Source: Spirochaetia bacterium
GTDB taxonomy: Bacteria > Spirochaetota > Spirochaetia > Sphaerochaetales > Sphaerochaetaceae
Assembly (NCBI GenBank): GCA_022482625.1
Contig: JAKVOU010000001.1
Coordinates: 372,001 to 436,000 of the forward strand
DNA length: 64,000 nucleotides
Direction: 5' to 3'
A model generated the notes under the pieces. It saw nothing but the letters and a program-made list of their open reading frames with translations. It was not told the origin of the DNA and did no database searches. The first letter of the stretch is position 1, and every line of letters starts with the position of its first letter. The translations under genes and the position numbers were made by a program. Below are positions 17,517-26,703 of the stretch, one piece after another.

Positions 17517-17960
17517 ATGGTGCATTTTTATGATAAAGGACTCTGTTTTGCCTGCAGAGGGTGCCATTACTGTTGCAGCACAGAACCTGGATTTGTATTT
17601 CTCAACCAAGGCGACGTGGATGCAGCCTGTGCATACCTGAAACTTGATGAAGCATCTTTCATTGCTTCATATTGCCGTAAGGTACCCCAGGGAGAAGGAT
17701 GGTATAAGATAAGTCTGATTGAAAAAAAGAATTTTGACTGTATCTTCCTGACAAAAGAAGGGTGTGGCATTTATCCAGCCAGACCACTGCAGTGCCGGAC
17801 CTATCCCTTCTGGCCGTCAATCATGGAAAACCAGCACAGCTGGGAGGAAGAGACACGGTATTGCCCAGGAGTAGGAAAGGGGACGCTGCGGTCAGGTGAG
17901 GAGATCAGACATCTGCTGAAACTGCAGGAAGAAAATGTCCCGTTGCTGAAGAGGTGCTGA
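17517..17960 (+). CDS. YkgJ-family cysteine cluster protein
   Basis: This 147-aa protein belongs to the YkgJ/CxxCxxCC family, thought to bind zinc or an iron-sulfur cluster; its role is unknown. An N-terminal Cys group (10, 13, 16, 19, 20, in GLCFACRGCHYCC) and the later CGIYPARPLQCRTYPFWP are the family hallmarks. The ATG at 17517 is preferred, with GGGGG just upstream; an in-frame TTG at 17505 is less likely. Its stop is 1 nt before the dnaG start, so it is transcribed with the macromolecular synthesis genes that follow. Confidence 0.85.
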   Translation: MVHFYDKGLCFACRGCHYCCSTEPGFVFLNQGDVDAACAYLKLDEASFIASYCRKVPQGEGWYKISLIEKKNFDCIFLTKEGCGIYPARPLQCRTYPFWPSIMENQHSWEEETRYCPGVGKGTLRSGEEIRHLLKLQEENVPLLKRC

Positions 17961-17961
17961 G

Positions 17962-19779
17962 GTGAAGATATCGGATGAAGTGCTGTCGCAGATAAAGGAA
18001 AGGCTCTCGCTTTCCCAGGTAGTCGGCCGGTATGTGACCTTGCACAGCGCAGGAGGAAGTGATTTCAAAGCTTGCTGTCCTTTTCATCACGAAAAGACCC
18101 CCAGCTTCTATGTCCACGATGACAAGGGCTACTATCATTGTTTCGGTTGTGGCAAAAGCGGTACAATCTTCAATTTTGTCATGGAAATGGATCATTTGAC
18201 TTTTCCTGAGGCTGTAGCCAAACTTGCTTCGCAGGCTGGCATACAGCTGCGGGAAGAAAGTGAAAATGACAAGAAAAACCGTAACCAGAGGCAAAGCCTC
18301 TATGAGCTTAACCATAGATTGTCTGCAACTTTCCATTATTTGTTGCTCAAATCAGACCAAGCAACCTTTGCCCGCCAATACCTGAAAGACCGAGGCGTCA
18401 GCGACGAAATGATAGAGAACTTTAATTTGGGATATGCTCCGGCGGGAGGCAGATGGCTGTATACTTTCCTCAGGAAAAAAGGCTATGACGACGTGCTGTT
18501 GCAGGCAAGCGGCTTGTTTTCAAAGAACTATTTTCCTTATTCCATCTTTCAGGACCGTCTGATGTTTCCCATACGGACCTGGGACAACAAGACCATTGCT
18601 TTTTCCGGCAGGCAACTGAACGGAGAAAGCAAGGCCAAGTATATAAATTCCCCTGAAACAGCAATCTTCTCAAAGAAACATAATCTTTTCGGGATCCATG
18701 AGGCACTGCAGACACTGAGGGACAAGAAGGAAGCCCTGCTCTGTGAAGGCAACTTCGATGTCATGGCTTTGCATCAGGCGGGTGTCACCCAGGCAATGGC
18801 GCCTCTTGGAACGGCATTTACACAGGAACAGGGCAAATTATTAAGCCGCTACTGCAGCAAGGTAAGCCTGCTTTTTGACAATGATGCAGCAGGAGCGTCT
18901 GCAACAAAAAAGGCAGTGGTACTCCTACAGCAATTGGGACTCGAATGCCAAGTCATAGACATGCAGGGAGGGAAAGATCCCTCGGAAGTTCTCAATTCAC
19001 ATGGGGCAGAAGCCTTGCATGCAGGAGTTTCCTCTTCTCTTTCCGGTTTTGATTACCTGGTCCAGGTCAACAGAAAAGAACATGATATCAGGAAACCGAA
19101 AGGCAAAGGCGACTTCTTTGCAGCCATGTGTCCCTATCTTGATGCCACGGACAACGAAATTGAAAAGGATACATTCCTCAGGTCTATTGCAGAAATACTG
19201 CAAGTTGACCGTAATACCATCAACCAGCAATATCTCTCAGCACAACAACAATTCCGACGACAGGACTTTCAGCAGCAGGCTGCCGAGCCTGCCGTCCATC
19301 CTCTATCCTTGGACCGGTTGTCGGTTGACCTTTACCTGATGCTGACGGTTGCCAACAACCGCAGTCTGTTTGTTGAACTGAGGCAACATCTGGATGCGGA
19401 AGAGCTTAAGGATGACGAGGCACGACAGGTTTATACGCTTCTGGAGGACTTGGGAAGAGAACAGGAAGGCAAGAATGATGAATACTTGCTTCAGGCATGC
19501 CATGATCCGCAATTGCTTTCTGACTTGAAATCTTCATTCATACTCTCTGATTTCCACAGAGAAAACAGCCATCGGATAATGAATGAGCTGATTGACCGCA
19601 TACTGTTGAGGAATATGGAAGAACAGCGAAATACCATCGTGCACCTGATCAGTCTTTCTTCCGAAGACGGCAGACTCGAAGGACAAGAGGAGCTGCTTCA
19701 GGAAAAAATGGAACTGGACAAGCAGATCATGCTCCTTAAGGCAAAGCCGATAAACTCTATAGACACTTTCAGAAACTGA
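17962..19779 (+). CDS. dnaG: DNA primase
   Basis: This primase makes RNA primers for DNA replication. It is 605 aa from a GTG at 17962. The N-terminal CHC2 zinc finger is complete: Cys39, His42, Cys60 and Cys63 in CCPFHHEKTPSF...YHCFGCGKSG. Next come the DnaG catalytic core and a Toprim domain (LLCEGNFDVMALHQAGV about 255-271, SLLFDNDAAG about 302-311). The C-terminal helical part (about 430-605) would bind the DnaB helicase. It follows the YkgJ-like gene directly. A second primase-like gene and rpoD come after, a variant of the classical dnaG-rpoD order. Confidence 0.95.
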   Translation: MKISDEVLSQIKERLSLSQVVGRYVTLHSAGGSDFKACCPFHHEKTPSFYVHDDKGYYHCFGCGKSGTIFNFVMEMDHLTFPEAVAKLASQAGIQLREESENDKKNRNQRQSLYELNHRLSATFHYLLLKSDQATFARQYLKDRGVSDEMIENFNLGYAPAGGRWLYTFLRKKGYDDVLLQASGLFSKNYFPYSIFQDRLMFPIRTWDNKTIAFSGRQLNGESKAKYINSPETAIFSKKHNLFGIHEALQTLRDKKEALLCEGNFDVMALHQAGVTQAMAPLGTAFTQEQGKLLSRYCSKVSLLFDNDAAGASATKKAVVLLQQLGLECQVIDMQGGKDPSEVLNSHGAEALHAGVSSSLSGFDYLVQVNRKEHDIRKPKGKGDFFAAMCPYLDATDNEIEKDTFLRSIAEILQVDRNTINQQYLSAQQQFRRQDFQQQAAEPAVHPLSLDRLSVDLYLMLTVANNRSLFVELRQHLDAEELKDDEARQVYTLLEDLGREQEGKNDEYLLQACHDPQLLSDLKSSFILSDFHRENSHRIMNELIDRILLRNMEEQRNTIVHLISLSSEDGRLEGQEELLQEKMELDKQIMLLKAKPINSIDTFRN

Positions 19780-19818
19780 AAAGGACTTCTTTCCTGCTAA
19801 TAAGGGAGGAGGGACACC

Positions 19819-20919
19819 ATGATGGAATTTACACGAAGGGATCTCGACAGGATTTCACATGCCTACAGCATCACCGAGGCATTGTCACAGTTTGCAGGAA
19901 TCGACATCAACTGCAGAACCAGAACAGGAAAACGTGTAGTCATCCGCTGTCCTTTTGCAGATCATGAAGACCGCCATCCAAGTTTTGTCATTTACCAAAA
20001 CAGAAGGTTCTGTTGTTTCGGTTGTCATCGTAGTGGCGATGTATTTACACTGGTCCAAGAACTTACCGGTTGGAATTTCCTACGTACCGTCAGGACCATT
20101 GCCCGTCTTTCAGGAATCAATCCAGCAACGATGGTACAGGACAGGATGAAAAACGATAGGTTGCTTGACAGGCAAAGCCACCTGTACAACCGTCAGTTGG
20201 CAAACTGTAGCAAAACCGTTTCGCTATATCTTGCCAAACGGGGATTTTCCGTCAGCCAGCTCGTCATACAAGGAATCGGGTTTGCTTCATCTGCGCTTCA
20301 TACCCATTCTTACGAATCTCTTGAAAAAAACAGTGCTCCCTTTTCAAGTTCAGGATATATCGTTTTCCCACTGGTTTGTGTCAGCGGACATACGGAAGCA
20401 TTTCTTACGCGCACTGTCGGCACTGGGATGCCTAAGTATAGATTGAATCAATACTTGGAACGAAGACCTTTGTTCTACGGTGCCCCTGAGGCATGGAAAG
20501 CCATAACAGCAGCAGGCAGGACGATATTGGTCGAAGGTCCATTTGATGCCCTTGCTTTTGTCGTTTCAGGAGAAAAAGCTGTCTTGGCAGAATGCGGATG
20601 CTATCTTTCTGAGGCAGCAATTGCATTGTTGAAGCGACAAAGGGTACAATGTGTCTATCTTTGCCTCGATAATGATCCTGCAGGAAGGATTGCAGAAAGA
20701 AGGCAAGTATTGGAACTTATGCAGGCAGGGATGACTGTTTTCATAGGCCGTTACACTGCCAAGGATCCTGCGGAATGTCATGCCAAGGCCATGTTGTCCG
20801 ATATTGTCTGGCTGAGATGTAATCTGAGAGCCGAAAGAGATAAAAACCAGAGAAAAAGAAGGCTGGAAACAGTTAAATACAGTACCCAGATGGTTGACAA
20901 TCGAACAATTTTGCTGTAG
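19819..20919 (+). CDS. Second, short DnaG-like primase (CHC2 + Toprim)
   Basis: This 366-aa protein has the front half of a DnaG primase. The ATG at 19819 has GGGAGGAGGG upstream. A zinc-finger-like region (RCPFADHEDRHPSF...FCCFGCHRSGD) offers Cys44, His49, Cys65/66 and Cys69; the usual Cys-x2-His spacing is altered. A Toprim domain follows, with TILVEGPFDALAF (about 234-246) and the metal-binding CLDNDPAG (about 272-279). The C-terminal helicase-binding domain is absent. It lies between dnaG and rpoD in the same direction. It may be a phage- or plasmid-type primase captured by the operon, or an accessory primase. Codon use looks native. Confidence 0.8.
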   Translation: MMEFTRRDLDRISHAYSITEALSQFAGIDINCRTRTGKRVVIRCPFADHEDRHPSFVIYQNRRFCCFGCHRSGDVFTLVQELTGWNFLRTVRTIARLSGINPATMVQDRMKNDRLLDRQSHLYNRQLANCSKTVSLYLAKRGFSVSQLVIQGIGFASSALHTHSYESLEKNSAPFSSSGYIVFPLVCVSGHTEAFLTRTVGTGMPKYRLNQYLERRPLFYGAPEAWKAITAAGRTILVEGPFDALAFVVSGEKAVLAECGCYLSEAAIALLKRQRVQCVYLCLDNDPAGRIAERRQVLELMQAGMTVFIGRYTAKDPAECHAKAMLSDIVWLRCNLRAERDKNQRKRRLETVKYSTQMVDNRTILL

Positions 20920-20922
20920 TTT
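20894..20922 (+). promoter_or_regulatory. Possible promoter for rpoD
   Basis: TTGACA (20894-20899), a 17-nt spacer and TAGTTT (20917-20922) overlap the end of the primase-like gene. The 346-nt gap that follows, up to the rpoD start, holds no gene I can support, so it would be a long rpoD leader. Confidence 0.4.
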
Positions 20923-21265
20923 TAGCAGTATTGCTTATTATCGTAAAATGGGTTGGACTCACTTTTTTTTCATTGAGCTTCAACTCACGATAGTATATGT
21001 GTTTTCGTTGGAGGGGCAATGGCTTAGGTACATGGAATCAAACGAACAGAACAAATCCCAGCTGATACTTGCCTTTGGAAAACAGTGACAGGAAAAAAGA
21101 AACTGCCAGAAAAATCAATAATATACAAGGAAGTAAGTTGAAAGGATTTGTCCAAGCCGGTGCTTGGATTGCCGGATCGTGAATGGCAGGTTCCCATATG
21201 GTCAGCCTGTCTGTCGCTCTGTTGATACGATTTTCCCTTAGAGGGCATAGAGGAACTATTTCAGG

Positions 21266-23773
21266 ATGTTTGATGGTGAAAACCTCCCTTTCTTTAAGAA
21301 CTTAGTGATGCTTTCTGAAAAGAAAGCTTTGACACAGGAAGATGTCAAGCAAGCAATCGGACCAGACAGTTCCAAGGAACTTTTTGATGAAGTTGTGGAA
21401 GCTCTTCAGGCTCATGATGTGAAGCTTGCCTTCATTCTTGATGATGAAAATGAACCGGAATTGCCGGATGGTGACATCGGAACTGACATGGAAGAAGAAC
21501 CTGAAGATGATATCTTCGTCGATGATGAAGATGTCGATATGGAAGATGAGACCTTTGTTCCTGAAGATACAGGCAAAGGGACACCGGCTTCCGATGCAGA
21601 CAAAGGCACGTATCTTGACATCGAAAATGACGAAGAAGATACGGAAGAGTCTGACGATGAAGAAGAGGAAGATGACGATGATGATGACGATGATGATGAC
21701 GATAATGATGAAGAGGAAGATGATAGCGAGGATTCTGACCTTACGCTTTCTCCGTCCATTTCCCTTTCTTCTGATTGGAACAATTCGGATGATGAAACAG
21801 TAGGATCTTCCGAAAAGTATCCGGATGTCGCTTCCATCGGTTCATCCCATGACCTTTCGGAAAGACCATCCAGGCAAGGAGCCGTTCTTTCCAGCAAAGG
21901 GGACGGAAACGTCGATGACCCCATCCGTCTGTACCTGCGGGAAATAGGAAAGGAAAGTCTGCTCAAGGCTGAAGATGAAGTCGAGCTTTCAAAGGCAATG
22001 GAAGAAGGAACAAGGATTATACTCTCAGTCATCCATGACAGCGGCATACTTATTTCCTTCTTCAATGAGATCATTACCAAACTTGCGACCAAAGTCGACG
22101 AAAGCGAAATGGAGTTTTCCCAGAAAGAGCTCAAGGAGCTGCTTTCCGAGCAGAAACGATATAGCCAGTACTATAGGGAAAGCCTGAAGAGAAACATCAG
22201 CGTCGACTTCAAGACCTTGCAGGAAAAGCAGACCAGGCAACTTGAGCATTATGACAAACTGATCAAGATGCAGATGGAAGCAGTAAAGCAGGCCGACAAT
22301 GAAGAAAACGAGGATGAAGACAAATCCAAACTTATGTCTTCAGGTCCAAAGCTTGATGTCCCTGAAAATCAATTCTACAAGAACTTCAGTGAACGGGTCT
22401 TGTCTCTTTGGTATGAAAGGATATTTGACCAGATTTCAGAAGAAGGCCAGACTCTCGACCTTGATGTTGAAGGCAATGCTGTAATTGATGCCTCTACCCA
22501 GACATATAGACAGTTGATTGAAAAGATTACAGAAGTACGAAGTTTGATTACCGGTACGAAATCAAAGACCGTAAAGGAACTTCCGAATGTCATGGATACA
22601 CTTGCCGTCTATGAAGAAATGAAACAGAACTGCATCACCAACGGAGGCCTTTTCCTTGAAGATGAAAATCTTCTGGCCTTACGGGAATATCTGATGGTCG
22701 TGCTTTCCTGCATCGAGTTACAGCCGGAAGAACTTACAGCCTTCACGGAAAAGTTCATTGCAGCAGAATCTTCGATCGTAGAACTCATGGATATCATGCA
22801 GACGTTGGAAAACAAACTGCATATTTCTTCCCAAAAGGATTTTCTCCTGCTTAGACGGGGACTGGCAACACGGTCCAAGTGCAAGGCAATCGAAGAAAAG
22901 CTGATGATGAGTTCCTTTGAGATCAAGGAATATATTTCCCGCTATCAGAGAACTGAAAAGCAACTGAGGGATATAGAATACAAATTTGAAGCTCCGAAAG
23001 AACAGATTCTTGCACAGGCAGTAGATATCAAAAGCGGCAGAAAGAAGATGAAGGATGCAAAGGACCGTCTGATACGTGCAAACCTCCGTCTTGTCGTTTC
23101 AATTGCAAAGAAATATACCAACAGGGGATTACATTTCTTCGATCTTGTCCAGGAAGGAAACATAGGCCTGATCAAAGCTGTCGAAAAATTTGAATACCGA
23201 AAGGGATATAAATTCTCGACTTATGCGACATGGTGGATCAGACAGGCAATCACCAGGTCTATAAGTGACCAAGCAAGGACAATCAGGGTACCTGTCCACA
23301 TGATCGAACAGATCAACAAGGTGGTACGGGAATCCAGGATGCTCATGCAACAGCTGGGGCAGGAGCCGACTGACGAGCAGATTGCCGAACGTTTGGGCTG
23401 GGATGAGAAAAAGGTCAAAGGCGTCAAGGGTGTTGCCAGAGAACCCATAAGTCTTGAAACTCCGGTAGGCGAAGAAGAAGATTCCTTGCTTTCTGATTTC
23501 ATTGAGGACAAGGATGTGGAGAATCCGGCAACCCAAACAGCATACAACCTGTTGAAGCAGCAGCTTTCTGATGTCCTTGATACCTTGCCGCCACGGGAGC
23601 AGGAAGTCATCAAGATGAGATTCGGACTTGACGGTGGTTACCAGCTTACGTTGGAGGAAGTCGGACTGTACTTCGGGGTGACACGAGAAAGGATTCGGCA
23701 GATTGAAGCAAAGGCACTTCGCAGACTTCGCCATCCGAAGAGAGCGAAGCAGTTGAAGGACTTCATGAACTGA
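21266..23773 (+). CDS. rpoD: Primary RNA polymerase sigma factor (sigma-70)
   Basis: This is the housekeeping sigma factor. At 835 aa it is much longer than the roughly 610 of E. coli. Region 1.1-like sequence is followed by a very acidic stretch (about 59-158) with an almost unbroken run of Asp and Glu at 129-156. Region 1.2 starts at [12 protein letters not shown] (217). A long non-conserved helical insert (about 245-590) precedes region 2: [27 protein letters not shown] and [16 protein letters not shown]. Regions 3 and 4 follow, with [18 protein letters not shown] near the end. The ATG at 21266 has only a weak, distant GAGG. Confidence 0.96.
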   Translation: MFDGENLPFFKNLVMLSEKKALTQEDVKQAIGPDSSKELFDEVVEALQAHDVKLAFILDDENEPELPDGDIGTDMEEEPEDDIFVDDEDVDMEDETFVPEDTGKGTPASDADKGTYLDIENDEEDTEESDDEEEEDDDDDDDDDDDNDEEEDDSEDSDLTLSPSISLSSDWNNSDDETVGSSEKYPDVASIGSSHDLSERPSRQGAVLSSKGDGNVDDPIRLYLREIGKESLLKAEDEVELSKAMEEGTRIILSVIHDSGILISFFNEIITKLATKVDESEMEFSQKELKELLSEQKRYSQYYRESLKRNISVDFKTLQEKQTRQLEHYDKLIKMQMEAVKQADNEENEDEDKSKLMSSGPKLDVPENQFYKNFSERVLSLWYERIFDQISEEGQTLDLDVEGNAVIDASTQTYRQLIEKITEVRSLITGTKSKTVKELPNVMDTLAVYEEMKQNCITNGGLFLEDENLLALREYLMVVLSCIELQPEELTAFTEKFIAAESSIVELMDIMQTLENKLHISSQKDFLLLRRGLATRSKCKAIEEKLMMSSFEIKEYISRYQRTEKQLRDIEYKFEAPKEQILAQAVDIKSGRKKMKDAKDRLIRANLRLVVSIAKKYTNRGLHFFDLVQEGNIGLIKAVEKFEYRKGYKFSTYATWWIRQAITRSISDQARTIRVPVHMIEQINKVVRESRMLMQQLGQEPTDEQIAERLGWDEKKVKGVKGVAREPISLETPVGEEEDSLLSDFIEDKDVENPATQTAYNLLKQQLSDVLDTLPPREQEVIKMRFGLDGGYQLTLEEVGLYFGVTRERIRQIEAKALRRLRHPKRAKQLKDFMN

Positions 23774-23842
23774 TTGATTTCAATTGTAAAAAATTGTACT
23801 ATACGATTCGCATTTCGTTATAAATAAATTTGGAGTTATGCA

Positions 23843-24619
23843 ATGCAAAAGAATGTGTTCGAAAAGTTGGCGGTTCTTCAGGATAGCTTAAAGGAGAAAT
23901 TCAAGCTTGAGGATGAAATCAAGTCCTTGCCCTTGGACCTGAGGAACAAGCAGGATGTACTTGCCAAATCCAAAAGTAAATTTGAGGAATTGAGTGAACA
24001 GGTAAAAACTGATGAAGCTGAACTCAAGACATTACGGTTTGACTATGCCAATGCTGTGAATGCCCATGAAAAATCAATGAAACAGATGGAAGTCATCACT
24101 ACCCAACGTGAATTCGAAGCATTGGAAAAGGAAATCAGTGATGCTGATGCCTTGGAACAGAGCCTTCTCAAACAGTTACATGCAAAGGAACGTCAGTTCA
24201 ATGACCTTGTTGCCATAAAAAGTTCAGATGAAGAGACTTTGGTTGCCCTTGATGCAGAAGTAAGCGCAGAAACAAGTAAGATTGATGCTATTCTCAAGGA
24301 CAAGCAGGCAGAACTGACTCGGCTGGAGGAAACCTGCAAGGCTTCCATTGATGAAGACATTACACCGCAGCTCTATACCAAGTTTGCAAGTATTGTCCGT
24401 AACAAGGAAGACAATGGTATCGTACCGATACATAACAATGTCTGTTGCGGTTGCCACATGGTACTGCCGGTACAATTCGTAAACGATGTCCGTTCCATGC
24501 ATGATATCGAGTTCTGTCCGTACTGTTCCAGGATTCTTTACTATGAAGAAGTAGAGGAAGTAGAGACACAGGGACTCGATGCTTTCACGTCGGAAGAGGA
24601 TTTCGACGACATCCTGTAG
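23843..24619 (+). CDS. Zinc-ribbon coiled-coil protein (DUF164 / CT398-like)
   Basis: This 258-aa protein has a long coiled-coil hairpin (residues 1-180) and then a C4 zinc ribbon (Cys201 or 202, Cys204, Cys225, Cys228). That is the layout of the DUF164 family, whose crystal-characterised member is chlamydial CT398. Family members are linked to sigma-54 or secretion in chlamydia; their general role is not settled. An acidic tail ends the protein. It lies between rpoD and rnpB in the same direction, and the start has TTGGAG upstream. Confidence 0.85.
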   Translation: MQKNVFEKLAVLQDSLKEKFKLEDEIKSLPLDLRNKQDVLAKSKSKFEELSEQVKTDEAELKTLRFDYANAVNAHEKSMKQMEVITTQREFEALEKEISDADALEQSLLKQLHAKERQFNDLVAIKSSDEETLVALDAEVSAETSKIDAILKDKQAELTRLEETCKASIDEDITPQLYTKFASIVRNKEDNGIVPIHNNVCCGCHMVLPVQFVNDVRSMHDIEFCPYCSRILYYEEVEEVETQGLDAFTSEEDFDDIL

Positions 24620-24634
24620 TTTTAGTTTTTTTTC

Positions 24635-24963
24635 AAGGTCGGCTAGATGATCGCGTGTGGTTCTGCCACATGAGGAAAGTCCGGGCTCCACAGGGCATGA
24701 TGCCGGGTAACACCCGGGAGCAGCAATGCTATAGAAAGCGCAACAGAAAACAAACCGCCTTCGGGTAAGGGTGAAATGGTGGGGTAAGAGCCCACCGCGT
24801 CGGCGGCAACGCAGGCGGCACGGCAAGCCTCGTCAGGAGCAAGTTCAAGCAGTGGATAGGGTAGCCCGCCTGTTATCCACGGGTAGAATGCTTGAGGTAC
24901 ACGGTAACGTGTATCCTAGATAGATGATCATCGTTATACAGAACCCGGCTTATTGCCGACCTT
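24635..24963 (+). ncRNA. rnpB: RNase P RNA (bacterial type A)
   Basis: This catalytic RNA of RNase P trims the 5' ends of tRNA precursors. The hallmark GAGGAAAGTCCGGGCTCC lies near 24674-24691 and ACAGAACCCGGCTTA near 24938-24952. The 5' end AAGGTCGGC (24635-24643) pairs with GCCGACCTT (24955-24963) to form helix P1. A T-run (24965-24972) follows at once and serves as terminator. AGAGCCCACCGC and the GGCGGCAACGCAGGCGG loop fit the P7-P11 core. It lies between two protein genes. Confidence 0.97.
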
Positions 24964-24991
24964 GTTTTTTTTATGTTTCTGGGGGTGCATG

Positions 24992-25756
24992 ATGAAAAAA
25001 CTGCTATTGTTCATCGTCTGTACCCTTTCTTTTTGCCTGGTTTCCTGTTCTTTTGTCCATGATAGGAAATTGTCTGCGTATCTCTCACGTGAAGACTATT
25101 CCGAAGGCATCAGCTACTGCCAAAAGGAAGGGGTACACTCTTCTCAAGATTTATATTATATGGGACAGTTTTCATATGGCCTAGGTAAAAAGGAAACAGC
25201 ATACCGTTATCTGAAGAGTGCATTCCTGCTTTCTTCTGCTACAGCCTGCCTGCCTTTGGCCTATCTTGCCAGGGACAGAGGGGAACAATCTCTTGTACTG
25301 GCTGTGGTAAGCCATCTTCCCGAGGTAAATGAAGAGGGAAGGATGCTCCAGTTCCAGGCATACTCCATACTTGGAGACAAAGAAAAGGCACAGGAAATCC
25401 TTACTACCTATCTCAAAGGCAACATGCCTGCGTACACATACCTGTCAATGCTTGTCCAAGGCGGTGGAAATGCAAGCGAAGTAAAGGACCTGCTTCTGAA
25501 AGGTAAGTTTACACAGGAACAGCTTAACAAAATCCTGAAGCAACTGTACGACAGGCACTACCTGAATGAAGGATATATCGATTATCTTCAATCATTGCTT
25601 GATGATACATCCATAGATTCCATCATACGGTCAAATGTTGCTTCATACCAGGCATCCATATATACCGATATGGGAAGCCGAGTCATGGCAAGACGATACA
25701 ATGCTGAGGCACTTCGGCTGAATCCTGCCAATGGTTTGTCAAAAGACAAACTCTAA
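24992..25756 (+). CDS. Lipoprotein with TPR-like helices, unknown
   Basis: This 254-aa protein has a lipoprotein signal, KKLLLFIVCTLSFCLVSC, with the lipidated Cys at about residue 19. The mature part is helical and resembles degenerate tetratricopeptide repeats (YYMGQFSYGLGKKETAYRYLKSAF; SILGDKEKAQEILTTYL). ATGATG at 24989 offers two starts; the second has better spacing from GGGGG. It starts just after rnpB. It ends in a 4-nt overlap with the convergent mazG gene. The likely place is the periplasmic face of a membrane. The function is unknown. Confidence 0.75.
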   Translation: MKKLLLFIVCTLSFCLVSCSFVHDRKLSAYLSREDYSEGISYCQKEGVHSSQDLYYMGQFSYGLGKKETAYRYLKSAFLLSSATACLPLAYLARDRGEQSLVLAVVSHLPEVNEEGRMLQFQAYSILGDKEKAQEILTTYLKGNMPAYTYLSMLVQGGGNASEVKDLLLKGKFTQEQLNKILKQLYDRHYLNEGYIDYLQSLLDDTSIDSIIRSNVASYQASIYTDMGSRVMARRYNAEALRLNPANGLSKDKL

Positions 25757-26646
25757 CCGTTCTCTTTCTTCTTCACTTCATTCCAGATTGCATCCATTGC
25801 TGCCATATGGGCCTTATCCATCGGTACATTCTTCTCACGGCAACCGTCAGCTACATCATTGAAACGTCGACGGAACTTAAGATTTGCAATGTGGAGTGCT
25901 ATCTGAGGATCAACATCCAGGTGCCTGGCCAGGTTTACAACAGAAAAAAGCAGATCACCTATCTCTTCTGTAAGAGCTTCCTTGCCTTTATCTGCTGCGT
26001 CCCGGGTCTCTTCAATTTCTTCATTTATCTTTTCATAGACTTCTTCAGCATCATTCCAATCAAAACCGACTTTATGGGCTTTTTTCTGCAGTTCATAAGC
26101 CTCGGAAAGAAACGGAAGGTGTGAGGGTACGCGGGAGAAGAAATCCCTTTCGCAGGTTGTCCGTCCTTCTACCTTTGTCTTGACCTCATCCCAGATCTTC
26201 AATACCTCATCACTATCTGCTGCATCCATCTTGTCGGTAAAGACATGGGGATGGCGACGGACCAACTTCTGGCTTTCCTTGTCAATCGTATCTCTCAAGT
26301 CAAGGTCACCCATATCTTCTTCTATCTGTAGGATAAACGTCATATTACCCAGCAGATCACCCAATTCTTCGCTTCGGTTTTCTATATCCTTGCTGTAGAT
26401 TGCATCAAGATACTCATATGTTTCGTCAATGAGATATTTTGCATAATCCATATTTGTCTGCTTCCTGTCCCAAGGGCAGCCGTCTGGAGTCCTCAGTAAC
26501 CGCGTAATCTGCGCAAGTTGCCTATAGGCTTCCTCAATTGTTGTGCTTGTCTTGCATGTATAGTCAATCATGACCATAGTATAGGGACAAACGTCCCTTT
26601 GGTGAATCATTTTTTTGACCAATGTGTATTTTTCACTTGAATTCAA
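25753..26646 (-). CDS. mazG: Nucleoside triphosphate pyrophosphohydrolase MazG
   Basis: This enzyme hydrolyses NTPs to NMP and PPi, with roles in nucleotide-pool cleaning and stringent-response control. It carries two MazG domains. The N-terminal one reads LLRTPDGCPWDRKQTNMDYAKYLIDETYEYLDAI...EELGDLLGNM. The C-terminal one reads EKINEEIEETRDAADKG...EEIGDLLFSVVNLARHL and ends with LKFRRRF. The two E-x2-E...E-x2-D sets bind magnesium. The start is uncertain: the longest frame uses a TTG at 26646, while ATGs at 26610 or 26577 remain possible. A small hairpin, AGGGAC/GTCCCT (26583-26598), lies just upstream of the 26577 ATG. Confidence 0.9.
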   Translation of the reverse strand: MNSSEKYTLVKKMIHQRDVCPYTMVMIDYTCKTSTTIEEAYRQLAQITRLLRTPDGCPWDRKQTNMDYAKYLIDETYEYLDAIYSKDIENRSEELGDLLGNMTFILQIEEDMGDLDLRDTIDKESQKLVRRHPHVFTDKMDAADSDEVLKIWDEVKTKVEGRTTCERDFFSRVPSHLPFLSEAYELQKKAHKVGFDWNDAEEVYEKINEEIEETRDAADKGKEALTEEIGDLLFSVVNLARHLDVDPQIALHIANLKFRRRFNDVADGCREKNVPMDKAHMAAMDAIWNEVKKKENG

Positions 26647-26675
26647 TTGTTATCTGGGTAGGTATGTTGTAAAAT
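26647..26675 (+). promoter_or_regulatory. Promoter for glmS
   Basis: TTGTTA (26647-26652), a 17-nt spacer and TAAAAT (26670-26675) predict a start near 26682, some 22 nt before the ATG. This leaves no room for a glmS ribozyme. Confidence 0.6.
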
Positions 26676-26703
26676 CAGTAGGATAGTAGGGAGATAAAGT
26701 CAT

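Noticed and set aside
21412-22134. Serine-rich 240-codon frame antisense to rpoD
   Set aside because: The Ser run is the complement of the Asp/Glu codons of the acidic tract.
26647-26703. glmS ribozyme before glmS
   Set aside because: Only about 57 nt separate mazG from glmS, and the promoter fills most of them, which is too short for the ribozyme.
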